Source: Ructibacterium sp965146665
Lineage (GTDB): Bacteria > Bacillota > Clostridia > Monoglobales > Monoglobaceae
Assembly: GCA_965146665.1 (NCBI GenBank)
Contig: CBCTHE010000011.1
Coordinates: forward strand, 71,769-135,768
Length of the DNA: 64,000 nucleotides
Direction of reading: 5' to 3'
The translations under genes were made by a program, and so were the position numbers. Positions 1-8,264 of this stretch are shown in pieces; the first letter of the stretch is position 1; the number at the start of each line of letters is the position of its first letter. Below the pieces are notes generated by a model. That model was not told the DNA's origin. It saw nothing but the letters and a program-made list of their open reading frames with translations, and did no database searches.

Positions 1-2
1 AC

Positions 3-749
3 GCCAAGGGGGTTATGAGCTTTGGGACCGGCGTGTTCAACGCGTTTATGGGCATCATCATCTCCGTCTATATCCTCATTGACCGGCAGAGCCTGAAGCA
101 GACCTTTCAGCGGTTTGTGCGCTCCTATATCTCAGAGAAGCACCGGGAATTCTTTGGCCGTTACCTCAAAAAAATCAACCAGTTCATCAACCTGTATATC
201 TACTGCCAGCTGGTGGACGCGCTGATTATTTTTATCCTCTCCTTCCTGACCCTGACCATTATGCGGGTCAAATACGCTCCTTTGCTGGCGCTGATGGTCG
301 GCGCCTTTAACCTGATCCCCTACTTCGGCGCCATCACGGCCACCGTGCTTGCGGCGGTGATCACCGTGTTTACCAAGAGCTTCACCTCCGGTGTCATTGT
401 GGCGGTGGTACTCATTGTTCTGCAGCAGCTGGACGCCAACTTCATACAGCCCAAGCTCTTGTCCGGTTCCCTGAATGTAAAGCCCTTCTGGGTCATTCTG
501 GGAATCATCACAGGCGGCGGTCTGTTTGGGGTTTTGGGCATTTTTCTGGCAGTCCCCATCTTCGCCCTGCTCCGCATTATTTTGATTGATGTGCTGGAGA
601 TGCGGGAGCGGAAAAAGCTGTTTAAGGAGGCGCTCGCCCGGGGTGAGCCCTTTGACGAGAACTATGACCCGGACACCACTGCGTGCAGAATTCAGTCTGA
701 TCTGAATCTGGACGCCCAGAAACCGGATTCCCGCAAGAAGAAAAAATAA
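3..749 (+). CDS. AI-2E family transporter, C-terminal part (5' cut by window edge)
   Basis: The reading frame is open to the first bases of the window, so the ATG at 15 is probably internal and the true start lies upstream. About 248 residues are visible, with several hydrophobic membrane segments and the glycine-rich stretches typical of the C-terminal half of the AI-2E exporter/permease family (PF01594). Family members move small molecules or ions across the cytoplasmic membrane; the substrate cannot be told here. The tail after the last helix is charged and lysine-rich, as expected for a cytoplasmic end. A strong hairpin terminator follows about 55 bases downstream. Family assignment is from remembered sequence pattern, not a search. 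Confidence 0.8.
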   Translation, partial: AKGVMSFGTGVFNAFMGIIISVYILIDRQSLKQTFQRFVRSYISEKHREFFGRYLKKINQFINLYIYCQLVDALIIFILSFLTLTIMRVKYAPLLALMVGAFNLIPYFGAITATVLAAVITVFTKSFTSGVIVAVVLIVLQQLDANFIQPKLLSGSLNVKPFWVILGIITGGGLFGVLGIFLAVPIFALLRIILIDVLEMRERKKLFKEALARGEPFDENYDPDTTACRIQSDLNLDAQKPDSRKKKK

Positions 750-804
750 CGCTCCGGCTGGTTATGATACCGCTTTTCCGCTGTGTGAAAACGGTTTTGC
801 ACAG

Positions 805-843
805 AAGGGGCCCGCGGACTGCATATGCCGCGGGCCCCTTTTC
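805..843 (+). terminator. Rho-independent terminator after the AI-2E gene
   Basis: A perfect GC-rich inverted repeat, GGGGCCCGCGG with CCGCGGGCCCC around a ten-base loop, is followed by TTTTC. It closes the permease transcript and lies just before the DUF3795 gene. Confidence 0.85.
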
Positions 844-879
844 ATGGCTGTAACCGGCATCCCAAAGCAGGAGGTGCAA

Positions 880-1446
880 ATGAAAATGAAAGACTACCGC
901 AGATCCTATCCCATGTTCTCTCTCTGCGGGCTGAACTGCGGCCTTTGTCCCATTCACCATATGGGAAACGGCTGTCCCGGCTGCGGCGGGGGCACTGGAA
1001 ACCAGCCCTGTGCAATCATCCGGTGCAGTCTGCAAAACGGCGCCCCGGAATACTGTTTCCTCTGTGCGCGGTACCCCTGTGAAAAATATGCAGGCATCAC
1101 AGACTACGACTCCTTCCTGTCCCACCGGAATATGCGGACGGACTTTGACCGTGCAAAGCGGATCGGTCTGCCCGCCTATCAGACGGAACTGACGCAGAAA
1201 ATTGAAATTCTGCGGACACTGCTTGCGCGCTATCAGGCCGGCAGGCAAAAATCCTTCTTTTGCACCGCGGTCAGCCTTTTGCCGCCGGAGGACACGCAGG
1301 CGGTCATGGCAGAGCTCTCAAACCGGATCTCCCCGGATATGCCCCTCAAGGAAAAAGCGGCAGAGGCCGTCCGGCTTTTCGGGGACATGGCAGAAAGGCG
1401 GGGAATTGACCTCAAACTCCGCCGCAAGCCCCGAAAAAGCGGATAA
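880..1446 (+). CDS. DUF3795-type cysteine-rich protein
   Basis: The 188-residue protein begins at the ATG at 880, chosen because AGGAGG sits five bases upstream at 869-874; the longer frame from 844 has no such site. The N-terminal 70 residues carry a dense run of cysteines (CGLNCGLC, CPGCGGG, CFLCARYPC) typical of DUF3795, a family thought to bind zinc or an iron-sulphur centre but with no assigned reaction. The rest is charged and helical. It is a single-gene unit with terminators on both sides. The role is unknown. Confidence 0.75.
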   Translation: MKMKDYRRSYPMFSLCGLNCGLCPIHHMGNGCPGCGGGTGNQPCAIIRCSLQNGAPEYCFLCARYPCEKYAGITDYDSFLSHRNMRTDFDRAKRIGLPAYQTELTQKIEILRTLLARYQAGRQKSFFCTAVSLLPPEDTQAVMAELSNRISPDMPLKEKAAEAVRLFGDMAERRGIDLKLRRKPRKSG

Positions 1447-1465
1447 TTCTCTTTTCAGAGACGGC

Positions 1466-1498
1466 AAAGGCCCGGCAGATTGAATCTGCCGGGCCTTT
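1466..1498. terminator. Bidirectional terminator between convergent genes
   Basis: A perfect hairpin (AAAGGCCCGGCAGA with its complement, short loop) sits between the DUF3795 gene and the convergent lipoprotein gene. It has A-rich and T-rich flanks, so it can end transcription from both sides. Confidence 0.8.
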
Positions 1499-1507
1499 GT
1501 ATATAGC

Positions 1508-3022
1508 TTAACTTTCCGGTCCGCTGATCCGGACCGTGCACTTTTTAACTTCCGGACGCTGACCGTCCGCCTCCTCTGTATACGTCACCTGACAGCCCAG
1601 CTTTTCAAGCTCCCGCGCCTTAACCATATAGACAACGTGATTTAAATATCCATCCACAGGAATTTGTGTATCACCGGCGGCAACATATCCCATCTGGGTT
1701 TCCTCGTCCCAGCCCACTTCAAATCCCAGAGCTTCCGCTGTCACCCGAAATGGCACATATAGCTGATCCTTCAGAACCCATGCGTTTTGAAATATTCTTT
1801 TTTTGCCGCTCTCCTGCCTGATCTGACATAGATAAGCATTCCGGCTTTCATTTGGCCTGTACTGGTCCCATTCCCGCCAGGTGGCCTCCACCTGACGGAT
1901 CAAAGGATTGCGCACATCTGCGGCCTGCTGTACCGCGGCTTGCAGCTGTTCCCACTGCTCTTCAGAAAGAAGCGCTTCCTCCGGACACTTGTTTTCCCTT
2001 GGATTGACCGGTGTATAGTTTATGTTGCAAATGGTCTGCTTCTGTGCGTCCGGGCCGCTGGCAAATGTCTCTGTGCAGTAGGTTCCGTCTTCGCGGTAAA
2101 GTCTTTGAGAGAGCTGCATCCCCCCATTCTCATCATCAGGCGGATCACTTTCCTGATAGCGCTCATACAGCTCATCCACTCCCGCATCAAATTCTGCCCG
2201 CTGTTCGGTCAGTCCCACTGTCACCTCATCCGCCAGCTCGCCAAACTCCTCCAGCATACCGCCGGCTCCGGATTCGCCCGAAAAACGCTTCAGCTGCTGC
2301 ATAAATTCCAGGGTCGTGTCGGCGAACGCGTCCTTGTGTTCGGCAACATAGGCGGTCCCTCGTACACATAGATCATACCATGTGCCGGGGAGGGAGACAT
2401 TCAACTCCACCGCATCCTCATTCAGGGAAACACACCGGGTTTCAAAGCCCTCAAACGCCTGCGTCAGATAATCTTGAAATGCCTTTCCAAAGACAACAAG
2501 CTCAGACCATTCTGCGGCGTCCGGTTCCGGCTCCGCATAGGCCACAGGATACACCCCGCGTTTTAGCATGACATACTGGTCCCGGAAGTCCGCCGTCTGG
2601 AAGGCCGTCTCATAAATTTTCTGATATGACGGGAGCTCAACTCCCTCAGTGTTGTTCATAAGCGCTGAAAATGCCGGAAGGCTGGACACCTTTAAATATA
2701 CGCCGCCGTCCTTGCGCACAAGGCAAAGGGGCTCAGCGGCATCTTGTCCGTCCACTGAGACCAGGGCGGTCAGCTCTGCGTACAGCTGTTCCTGGCTCTT
2801 ATCCACAAAGCCAAAAAAATGCATATCAAGGTCTCTCTGACGATACTCCCAATAGCCTCCGGCGGAAACCTGGCCAGCGTAGTCCCCATTGACAAAAGTA
2901 CAGGGCAGGCCGGATATTTCATTGGTCATATTCAGATACTGCATGTCAGCCTGACTGCATCCGGTAAAACACCCCAACATCAAAACCGTCATAACCGCCA
3001 ATGCCATAAAACGCTTCAACAT
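1508..3022 (-). CDS. Stalk-domain lipoprotein, function unknown
   Basis: A 504-residue exported protein. The N-terminus has a lysine/arginine start, a hydrophobic core and a lipobox ending FTGC near residue 22, so it is predicted to be lipid-anchored on the outer face of the membrane. The middle is acidic and helical without a recognised fold. The last 100 residues (LYVPFRVTAEALGFEV, GWDEE) match the copper amine oxidase N-terminal-like stalk domain, a common surface module in Clostridia that does not imply amine oxidase activity. A GGAGAGGG site precedes the start, and a TTGACT/TATAAT promoter lies at 3063-3090. It appears to be its own transcription unit. Confidence 0.7.
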   Translation of the reverse strand: MLKRFMALAVMTVLMLGCFTGCSQADMQYLNMTNEISGLPCTFVNGDYAGQVSAGGYWEYRQRDLDMHFFGFVDKSQEQLYAELTALVSVDGQDAAEPLCLVRKDGGVYLKVSSLPAFSALMNNTEGVELPSYQKIYETAFQTADFRDQYVMLKRGVYPVAYAEPEPDAAEWSELVVFGKAFQDYLTQAFEGFETRCVSLNEDAVELNVSLPGTWYDLCVRGTAYVAEHKDAFADTTLEFMQQLKRFSGESGAGGMLEEFGELADEVTVGLTEQRAEFDAGVDELYERYQESDPPDDENGGMQLSQRLYREDGTYCTETFASGPDAQKQTICNINYTPVNPRENKCPEEALLSEEQWEQLQAAVQQAADVRNPLIRQVEATWREWDQYRPNESRNAYLCQIRQESGKKRIFQNAWVLKDQLYVPFRVTAEALGFEVGWDEETQMGYVAAGDTQIPVDGYLNHVVYMVKARELEKLGCQVTYTEEADGQRPEVKKCTVRISGPES

Positions 3023-3062
3023 ATCCCTCTCCCCTTTCCAGATAGAAAATTTTGTTATCTCT

Positions 3063-3090
3063 ATTATATCATACCCATCTGGAAAGTCAA
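3063..3090 (-). promoter_or_regulatory. Sigma-A-type promoter for the stalk lipoprotein gene
   Basis: On the minus strand TTGACT (3085-3090) and TATAAT (3063-3068) are separated by 16 bases, about 40 bases before the start codon at 3022. Confidence 0.7.
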
Positions 3091-3143
3091 CGGGCCCCGT
3101 CCCTCATAATACACGTTTTTTTCCAAGACGTCCGGACGGCAAA

Positions 3144-3166
3144 AGGAGAGGGCACAGCCCTCTCCT
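3144..3166 (-). terminator. Terminator after the M23 gene
   Basis: The hairpin AGGAGAGGGC/GCCCTCTCCT, followed on the minus strand by TTTTGC, lies just beyond the stop codon of the M23-domain gene at 3173. Confidence 0.8.
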
Positions 3167-3172
3167 GCATTG

Positions 3173-4072
3173 CTACTCGTCGTCCGTGACCGTATCCTTC
3201 AGATAGGTATGCGGATTGACACTCTTTTCCTGATAGATCACCTCAAAGTGAAGATGGGACGGATCCATGATTTCCAGCGCGGCGGTCTTGCCCACCTTGC
3301 CGATCACATCACCGGTCTTGACCTGGGTTCCCACCGGCGGGGCGCTGCCCTCCTGCAGATTTCCGTAAAAAGTCTTGACACCGCCAGAATGCCCGATGAT
3401 GACGCAGGCGCCCAGCATACCGTCCTCGCTGACCGATTCCACCGTACCGTCCGCCGCGGCCTTGACTTCTGCGTTTTCATCTGCCGCAAAATCAATGCCC
3501 TCATGCACGCGCCAGTCCTGCATGGTCTCAGAATACACCAGCTCGTCCGAGGCAAAATCCTTTGCAATGGCACCGGGCACAGGACTCTCCATGCGCATAA
3601 CGCCGGTTTGGGCCGCGTCGCTTCCTGCCGCAGTGCTTGTCGGCGCCGGACTGGCGGAAGGCTTTTCAGAGGCTTTGCCTTCTTCCTTCTCTTTTCCCCA
3701 TGTCTGGGCCGCCGCCGGATCATTGGTCCCCTTCGGGATCTCCTTTGAGTCCCCGGCCGCTGTGGTCTTTGCCTTTTCGGTCTGTGCGGGCTGACCAGCC
3801 TGCGCCGCCGGCTTTTCCGTGGCCGGAACCGTGGTGGCGTTCACCGCCTTGGCCTCCTCCTGATAGGTATTGCCCGTGCTTTCCTCCCGGTTTCTGGCGG
3901 ACTGCTGAACCGCGCTCTGCCACGCGTCAGAGTCGAAGCTATCCTTTTCTTCCTCGTCAGGAAGCACCATGTTCATCACCACAGCAATGACCATAACGGC
4001 AGTGATCACCACCAAAGTAATAAAAAATCCACGCTTTGCAAAAATGTTTTCTTTCTTCTTGTTTTCTCTCAC
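3173..4072 (-). CDS. SpoIIQ-like M23-domain membrane protein
   Basis: A 299-residue bitopic protein: a short basic cytoplasmic end, one membrane helix (about 17-37), a long Ala/Thr/Lys/Glu-rich linker (about 45-160) and a LytM/M23 domain (about 162-290). The zinc-binding HxxxD (H190, D194) and HxH (H273, H275) motifs are present. The position of the other catalytic histidine in the usual YxHL motif reads YGNL (N238), so hydrolase activity is doubtful. This layout resembles SpoIIQ, which pairs with SpoIIIAH across the forespore and mother-cell membranes. An engulfment role is inferred; a cell-wall endopeptidase is the alternative. It lies 90 bases downstream of ispE. Confidence 0.7.
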   Translation of the reverse strand: MRENKKKENIFAKRGFFITLVVITAVMVIAVVMNMVLPDEEEKDSFDSDAWQSAVQQSARNREESTGNTYQEEAKAVNATTVPATEKPAAQAGQPAQTEKAKTTAAGDSKEIPKGTNDPAAAQTWGKEKEEGKASEKPSASPAPTSTAAGSDAAQTGVMRMESPVPGAIAKDFASDELVYSETMQDWRVHEGIDFAADENAEVKAAADGTVESVSEDGMLGACVIIGHSGGVKTFYGNLQEGSAPPVGTQVKTGDVIGKVGKTAALEIMDPSHLHFEVIYQEKSVNPHTYLKDTVTDDE

Positions 4073-4115
4073 GATTCATCACCTCAATGGTAGTATGAAC
4101 CTTTTGAAAGAAAAT

Positions 4116-4156
4116 ATACCCGGAGCATCCAAAATTTCTCTGGACGCCCCGGGTAT
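4116..4156 (-). terminator. Terminator after ispE
   Basis: On the minus strand an imperfect ACCCGGGGCGTCCA stem and its complement are followed by TATATTTTC. It separates ispE from the M23 gene, so the latter probably also has its own promoter. Confidence 0.65.
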
Positions 4157-4161
4157 TGTTC

Positions 4162-5007
4162 CTACAGCTCAAAAATGTCGTCCGCGTACTGCCGGGCCTG
4201 CTCCGCACCGGCCGCCGCCTCCTCCGCGCTCCGGAACAAGCCGAACACCGCCGAACCGCTTCCGCTCATCAGGGACAGCACGGCCCCCGCCTCTGTGAAC
4301 GCCTGTTTTAACCAGCCCACCACAGGATAGGCAGGGATGGTAACGCTCTCCAAAATGTTGGCCGCATTCTGGCAGATGGCCGCCAAGTCCCCGTTGCGGA
4401 TTCCTTCCGCCACACCCGATACGCTGAGATTCTCGGGCTTTCTGGTAATATCCAGATTTTCATAGACCCATTTTGTGGAAACCATGGGCTCCGGCTTTGC
4501 CACCACACACTTGAGCGCGGGCGGCATGGGCAGCGGTGTCAAAACCTCTCCGATCCCCTGCGCCAGCGCACAGCCGCCCAGGATACAAAAAGGCACGTCC
4601 GCCCCCAAACCAGCGCCGATTTCAATCAGCTTTTCCTTTTCAAAGGGCTGGCCGAACATGGCGTTGAGCCCCTTCAGTACACCGGCGGCATCCGCACTGC
4701 CGCCCGCCATTCCTGCCCCCATGGGGATTCGTTTTTCGATGTGGATATCCACCCCGTCGCTTCGGCCCAGACGCTCGAAAAACGCATGTGCCGCCTGCCA
4801 GGCGAGGTTGTCCTCGTTCAGCGGAAGCGCGGGCAGGTCGGAGGTCACCAGAATCCGGCCGTCCTTTCTCAGGTCCAGGGTCAGCCGGTCCGCCAGCCCC
4901 ACCTCCTGCAATACCATTTCCACATCATGATAGCCATTCTCCCGTTTTCCGGTCACGTCTATGGCAAGGTTGATCTTGGCCCTGCACTCCATCGTCAATC
5001 TGTTCAT
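4162..5007 (-). CDS. ispE: 4-diphosphocytidyl-2-C-methyl-D-erythritol kinase
   Basis: A 281-residue GHMP kinase that phosphorylates the 2-hydroxyl of CDP-methylerythritol with ATP in the non-mevalonate isoprenoid pathway. The N-terminal AKINLAIDVTGKRENGYHD segment and the glycine/serine-rich phosphate loop (GAGMAGGSADAA, about residues 90-101) are the expected signatures, as is the C-terminal LMSGSGSAVFG loop. The start at 5007 is preferred over 5049 because GAGGGTG lies just upstream and the family begins close to this residue. It is a single gene with its own terminator, in the cytoplasm. Confidence 0.93.
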   Translation of the reverse strand: MNRLTMECRAKINLAIDVTGKRENGYHDVEMVLQEVGLADRLTLDLRKDGRILVTSDLPALPLNEDNLAWQAAHAFFERLGRSDGVDIHIEKRIPMGAGMAGGSADAAGVLKGLNAMFGQPFEKEKLIEIGAGLGADVPFCILGGCALAQGIGEVLTPLPMPPALKCVVAKPEPMVSTKWVYENLDITRKPENLSVSGVAEGIRNGDLAAICQNAANILESVTIPAYPVVGWLKQAFTEAGAVLSLMSGSGSAVFGLFRSAEEAAAGAEQARQYADDIFEL

Positions 5008-5134
5008 AGTCACACCCTCTTTCTCTGTTGCTATTCTATGTCCGCACATTCGCGTCCATTCGTCAAAGTGAACACGAAAGGCGGCGCACCGCCAGCTTTT
5101 TACTATACCGGCGGAAATTCCCCTCCAGCATAAA

Positions 5135-5164
5135 ACCCGCAGATTCCTTTCGGAACCTGCGGGT
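5135..5164 (-). terminator. Terminator after ftsH
   Basis: ACCCGCAGGTTCC with a near-perfect complement and a GAAA-type loop, followed on the minus strand by TTTTA, sits 18 bases past the ftsH stop. Confidence 0.75.
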
Positions 5165-5181
5165 CATCCGCGCTTTACGAA

Positions 5182-7116
5182 TTACGCCTGTTCCGGTGTG
5201 TCACCGTTTGGCTTTTCCGGCCCTTTTGCCGGTTTCTCCTCCGAATCCTCATCCGGCAAATCTCCGACCACTTCCAGCGCCGCGTCCACGGCCTCCGGAT
5301 TTCTGGAAGCGAAGACAGCGTCAAATTCATCACCTTCAATCTTCTCTTTTTCCAGCAGGAGCTCCGCCACCTTGTGCAGATGATCCATTTGTTCGGTCAG
5401 GATCTCTGTACACCGCTGATAGCATTCATCTATAATCCGCTTGATCTCCTCATCAATCAACGCGGCGGTATCCTGGCTGTAGTCCACGGTATGACCGTAG
5501 TCCAGCCCAATGAACACCTCGTTGTTCTGGTCGCCAAAGGTCCGCGCGCCCAGCTTCTCGCTCATGCCATACCGGGTGACCATGGATTTCGCAATGCTGG
5601 TCGCCCGCTCAATGTCGTTGGAGGCCCCGGTGCTGACATCCTTCAGGACCAGCTGTTCCGCCACACGTCCGCCCAGCAGTACGATGATCTCTTCGATCAT
5701 CTCCGTCTTGGAGTTATAGAAGGTATCCTCCTTTGGCAGGGACAGGGTATATCCGCCAGCCCGGCCGCGGGGAATGATCGAAACCTGATGGACCCGGTCC
5801 TGGGTGGGGAGCATCTTGGAGACAACCGCATGGCCCGCCTCGTGGAAGGCGGTCAGCTGCTTGGCCCGCTCCGGCACCTTTCTGGATTTCTTTTCCGGCC
5901 CGGCCACCACCTTCATGATGGATTCCTCCAGATCGGTCATGGTGATCTCGGTCTGATTCTGTCTGGCCGCGGCCAACGCCGCTTCATTCATCAAATTCTC
6001 AAGATCCGCGCCGGAAAAACCCACTGTGGTTTTTGCGATCACGGACAGATCCACATCCCGCGCCAGAGGCTTGCCCTTGGAGTGAACCTCCAGAATCGCC
6101 TCGCGGCCCTTCACATCCGGCGCGTCCACAACCACCTGACGGTCAAAACGACCGGGCCGCAGAAGTGCGGGATCCAGAATATCCGGCCGATTGGTCGCCG
6201 CGATGATGATAACGCCCTCATTGGCGCCGAAGCCGTCCATCTCGACCAGCAGCTGGTTCAGCGTCTGCTCCCGTTCATCATGACCGCCGCCCAGACCTGC
6301 GCCCCGGTGGCGTCCAACGGCATCGATCTCATCAATGAAGATGATACAGGGCGCGTTCTTTTTGGCGTTTTCAAACAGGTCGCGGACACGGGACGCACCC
6401 ACGCCCACGAACATCTCAACAAAATCGGAACCGGAAATGGAGAAAAACGGCACGCCCGCCTCGCCGGCCACAGCCTTGGCGAGCAGGGTCTTACCGGTTC
6501 CCGGGGGGCCAACCAGAAGCACGCCCTTGGGAATCCGTGCGCCCAGCTGCCGGTATCGCTCCGGCCCCTTCAGGAAATCGACAATCTCCTTGAGCTCATC
6601 CTTTTCTTCATCCGCGCCGGCCACATCCGAAAAGGTCTTTTTTGTCTTGCCGTCCATGGTGACCTTGGCCTTGCTCTTGCCAAAGTTCATCACGCCGCGG
6701 CCACCGCCGCCACCGCCGCCGGCCTGCTGCATGAACATAAACCAGAACACCACAAAGATGATCAGAAGCCCCAGGGTTGGCAGCAGTGTCAGCCACCACG
6801 GCGGGCTGTAAGGAAGCGGCGTTTCAACCTTCAGCTTTCCTTCGTTGATCTGGTTCTGCATGGAATCTCCCACATCGCTCTTTAAGGTATTATAGCCCGG
6901 AACCTCAACGCTGATGGTGGAACCATCCTTGAGCGTGGCTGTCGCCACACTGTCGACAATGGAAAGCTCGGTAACTTGCTCTTGCTGGATCTTCAAAACC
7001 AGGTCGGAATAGATTTCCTTGGACTGCTTTCCTGGCATGGAGGTCATCACAAAGATCATTATGATAATCAAAAAGAGCAGTACATAGAAGCCGATTCCCT
7101 TGATATATCTCTTCAC
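5182..7116 (-). CDS. ftsH: ATP-dependent zinc metalloprotease FtsH
   Basis: A 644-residue membrane AAA+ protease that extracts and degrades unfolded membrane proteins and short-lived regulators. It shows a first membrane helix (about 8-26), a small extracytoplasmic domain, a second helix (about 108-129) followed by a glycine run, Walker A GPPGTGKT (203-210), Walker B IIFIDEIDA (258-266), SRH NRPDILDPALLRPGRFDR, and the zinc site HEAGH (425-429). The C-terminal 40 residues are acidic and variable. Length and order match bacterial FtsH. It is monocistronic, with a promoter at 7179-7207 and a terminator behind it. Confidence 0.98.
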   Translation of the reverse strand: MKRYIKGIGFYVLLFLIIIMIFVMTSMPGKQSKEIYSDLVLKIQQEQVTELSIVDSVATATLKDGSTISVEVPGYNTLKSDVGDSMQNQINEGKLKVETPLPYSPPWWLTLLPTLGLLIIFVVFWFMFMQQAGGGGGGGRGVMNFGKSKAKVTMDGKTKKTFSDVAGADEEKDELKEIVDFLKGPERYRQLGARIPKGVLLVGPPGTGKTLLAKAVAGEAGVPFFSISGSDFVEMFVGVGASRVRDLFENAKKNAPCIIFIDEIDAVGRHRGAGLGGGHDEREQTLNQLLVEMDGFGANEGVIIIAATNRPDILDPALLRPGRFDRQVVVDAPDVKGREAILEVHSKGKPLARDVDLSVIAKTTVGFSGADLENLMNEAALAAARQNQTEITMTDLEESIMKVVAGPEKKSRKVPERAKQLTAFHEAGHAVVSKMLPTQDRVHQVSIIPRGRAGGYTLSLPKEDTFYNSKTEMIEEIIVLLGGRVAEQLVLKDVSTGASNDIERATSIAKSMVTRYGMSEKLGARTFGDQNNEVFIGLDYGHTVDYSQDTAALIDEEIKRIIDECYQRCTEILTEQMDHLHKVAELLLEKEKIEGDEFDAVFASRNPEAVDAALEVVGDLPDEDSEEKPAKGPEKPNGDTPEQA

Positions 7117-7178
7117 TCCATCTCCTCCTACAGATCAAAACATGTTTGACTGGAAATTATTGTATTCATTAAGGTAGT

Positions 7179-7207
7179 ATTATATCATAGCGTAAAAGAA
7201 AAAACAA
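7179..7207 (-). promoter_or_regulatory. Sigma-A-type promoter for ftsH
   Basis: On the minus strand TTGTTT (7202-7207), a 17-base spacer and TATAAT (7179-7184), about 63 bases before the ftsH start. Confidence 0.7.
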
Positions 7208-7308
7208 GTTTATTTTAAAAGTTTTTACAGAATCTTCACATTTCATACCCGGCATGGAGGATTCCTGAAAAAACTCTGGCACAACCGCTAAAATGTGACT
7301 TGTTTCCC

Positions 7309-7337
7309 TTGACAAAAGCCCGTCTCCGTTGTAAGAT
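7309..7337 (+). promoter_or_regulatory. Promoter for the cyclophilin lipoprotein gene
   Basis: TTGACA (7309-7314), a 17-base spacer and TAAGAT (7332-7337) on the plus strand. The predicted transcript starts near 7344, leaving a leader of about 255 bases before the start at 7599. Confidence 0.7.
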
Positions 7338-7598
7338 TTAGAAAAAATCACACCGCCGGAGAAGCGTGACAGCGGGCCGCTTTGGCAGAATCCGTCAAAG
7401 CTTTTCGTGTCCGCCGCTCCTGCATCCCAAAAATTCCGGCCCGCGCCGCCATTTTTGGAAAAACCTTTTTGGGGCGTGCAGAATCTCCCTATGGATGGGA
7501 CTCCGCATGTGCCAAAAACCCTCTTATCATTTCCTGCTGTGCGGATAAGAGCCTCTCAAAACTATATGCCGGCGCACAGCGGCAGAATGGAGATTTCT
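7338..7598 (+). other. Long structured 5' leader of the cyclophilin gene
   Basis: No convincing gene is seen between the promoter and the start at 7599. The stretch contains a perfect 8-bp stem, CTCTTATC (7521-7528) with GATAAGAG (7544-7551). It also has AATCTCC at 7482-7488, which can pair with GGAGATT (7589-7595) covering the ribosome binding site. No known riboswitch consensus was recognised. Confidence 0.4.
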
Positions 7599-8225
7599 AT
7601 GCAAATTCAAAAAAGATCCCTCATGCTCTTCCTGACCTTGTCATTGTTTCTGTGCCTGTCCCTGACCGGCTGCGGCGGCAAGGACCAGGGCGGCAGCGCG
7701 CAAAACGGCGCTGACAGCCAGTCCGCCGCGGATCATGCCCAGCCCCAGAAGGTGCTGGTCACCATGGAAAACGGAAAGACCTTTACCATCGAAACCGCGC
7801 CGCAGTATGCGCCGGAGACCGTGGACAATTTCCTGAGCCTCGTAGAATCGGGCTTTTATAACGGCCTCACCTTCCACCGGGTCATTGACGGCTTCATGGC
7901 ACAGGGCGGAGATCCCAAAGGCAACGGCACCGGCGGCAGCGACAAAACGATCAAGGGTGAGTTCGCGGAAAACGGATTTAAACAGAACACCCTCTCACAC
8001 ACCCGCGGAGTGGTCTCCATGGCCCGTTCCGCGGACATGGACTCCGCCTCCAGCCAATTTTTCATCTGCTATGACGCGGCGCCGCATCTGGACGGCAAAT
8101 ACGCCGCCTTTGGGACAGTCACAGAGGGCATGGAAACCGTGGATGAATTCCTCAAAACGCCCCGGGACAACGCCGACAAACCCCATACCCCTATCGTAAT
8201 CAAAACCATGGAAATCATACAGTGA
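7599..8225 (+). CDS. Cyclophilin-type peptidyl-prolyl isomerase lipoprotein
   Basis: A 208-residue protein with a lipoprotein signal (hydrophobic core ending LTGCGG, cysteine near residue 25), a short Gly/Ser/Gln linker and a cyclophilin domain (about 45-205). Landmarks are FHRVIDGFMAQGGD, GTGGSDKTIKGEF and SSQFFICYDAAPHLDGKYAAFG. The family isomerises X-Pro bonds; here it would help fold exported proteins at the outer membrane face. The start at 7599 is chosen for GGAG six bases upstream and because it begins the signal peptide. Upstream in-frame codons to 7407 look like leader, not protein. Confidence 0.9.
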   Translation: MQIQKRSLMLFLTLSLFLCLSLTGCGGKDQGGSAQNGADSQSAADHAQPQKVLVTMENGKTFTIETAPQYAPETVDNFLSLVESGFYNGLTFHRVIDGFMAQGGDPKGNGTGGSDKTIKGEFAENGFKQNTLSHTRGVVSMARSADMDSASSQFFICYDAAPHLDGKYAAFGTVTEGMETVDEFLKTPRDNADKPHTPIVIKTMEIIQ

Positions 8226-8232
8226 CAAACAA

Positions 8233-8264
8233 AAGAGGCAGGCCGCTGGCCTGCCTCTTTCGTT
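8233..8264. terminator. Bidirectional terminator
   Basis: A perfect GAGGCAGGCC/GGCCTGCCTC hairpin with a three-base loop, A-rich before and TTTCGTTTT after, between the convergent cyclophilin and EIIC-EAL genes. Confidence 0.85.

Noticed and set aside
5374..6885. A 503-codon open frame antisense to ftsH
   Set aside because: It is a shadow of the GC-rich ftsH coding strand with no ribosome site and no protein-like composition.
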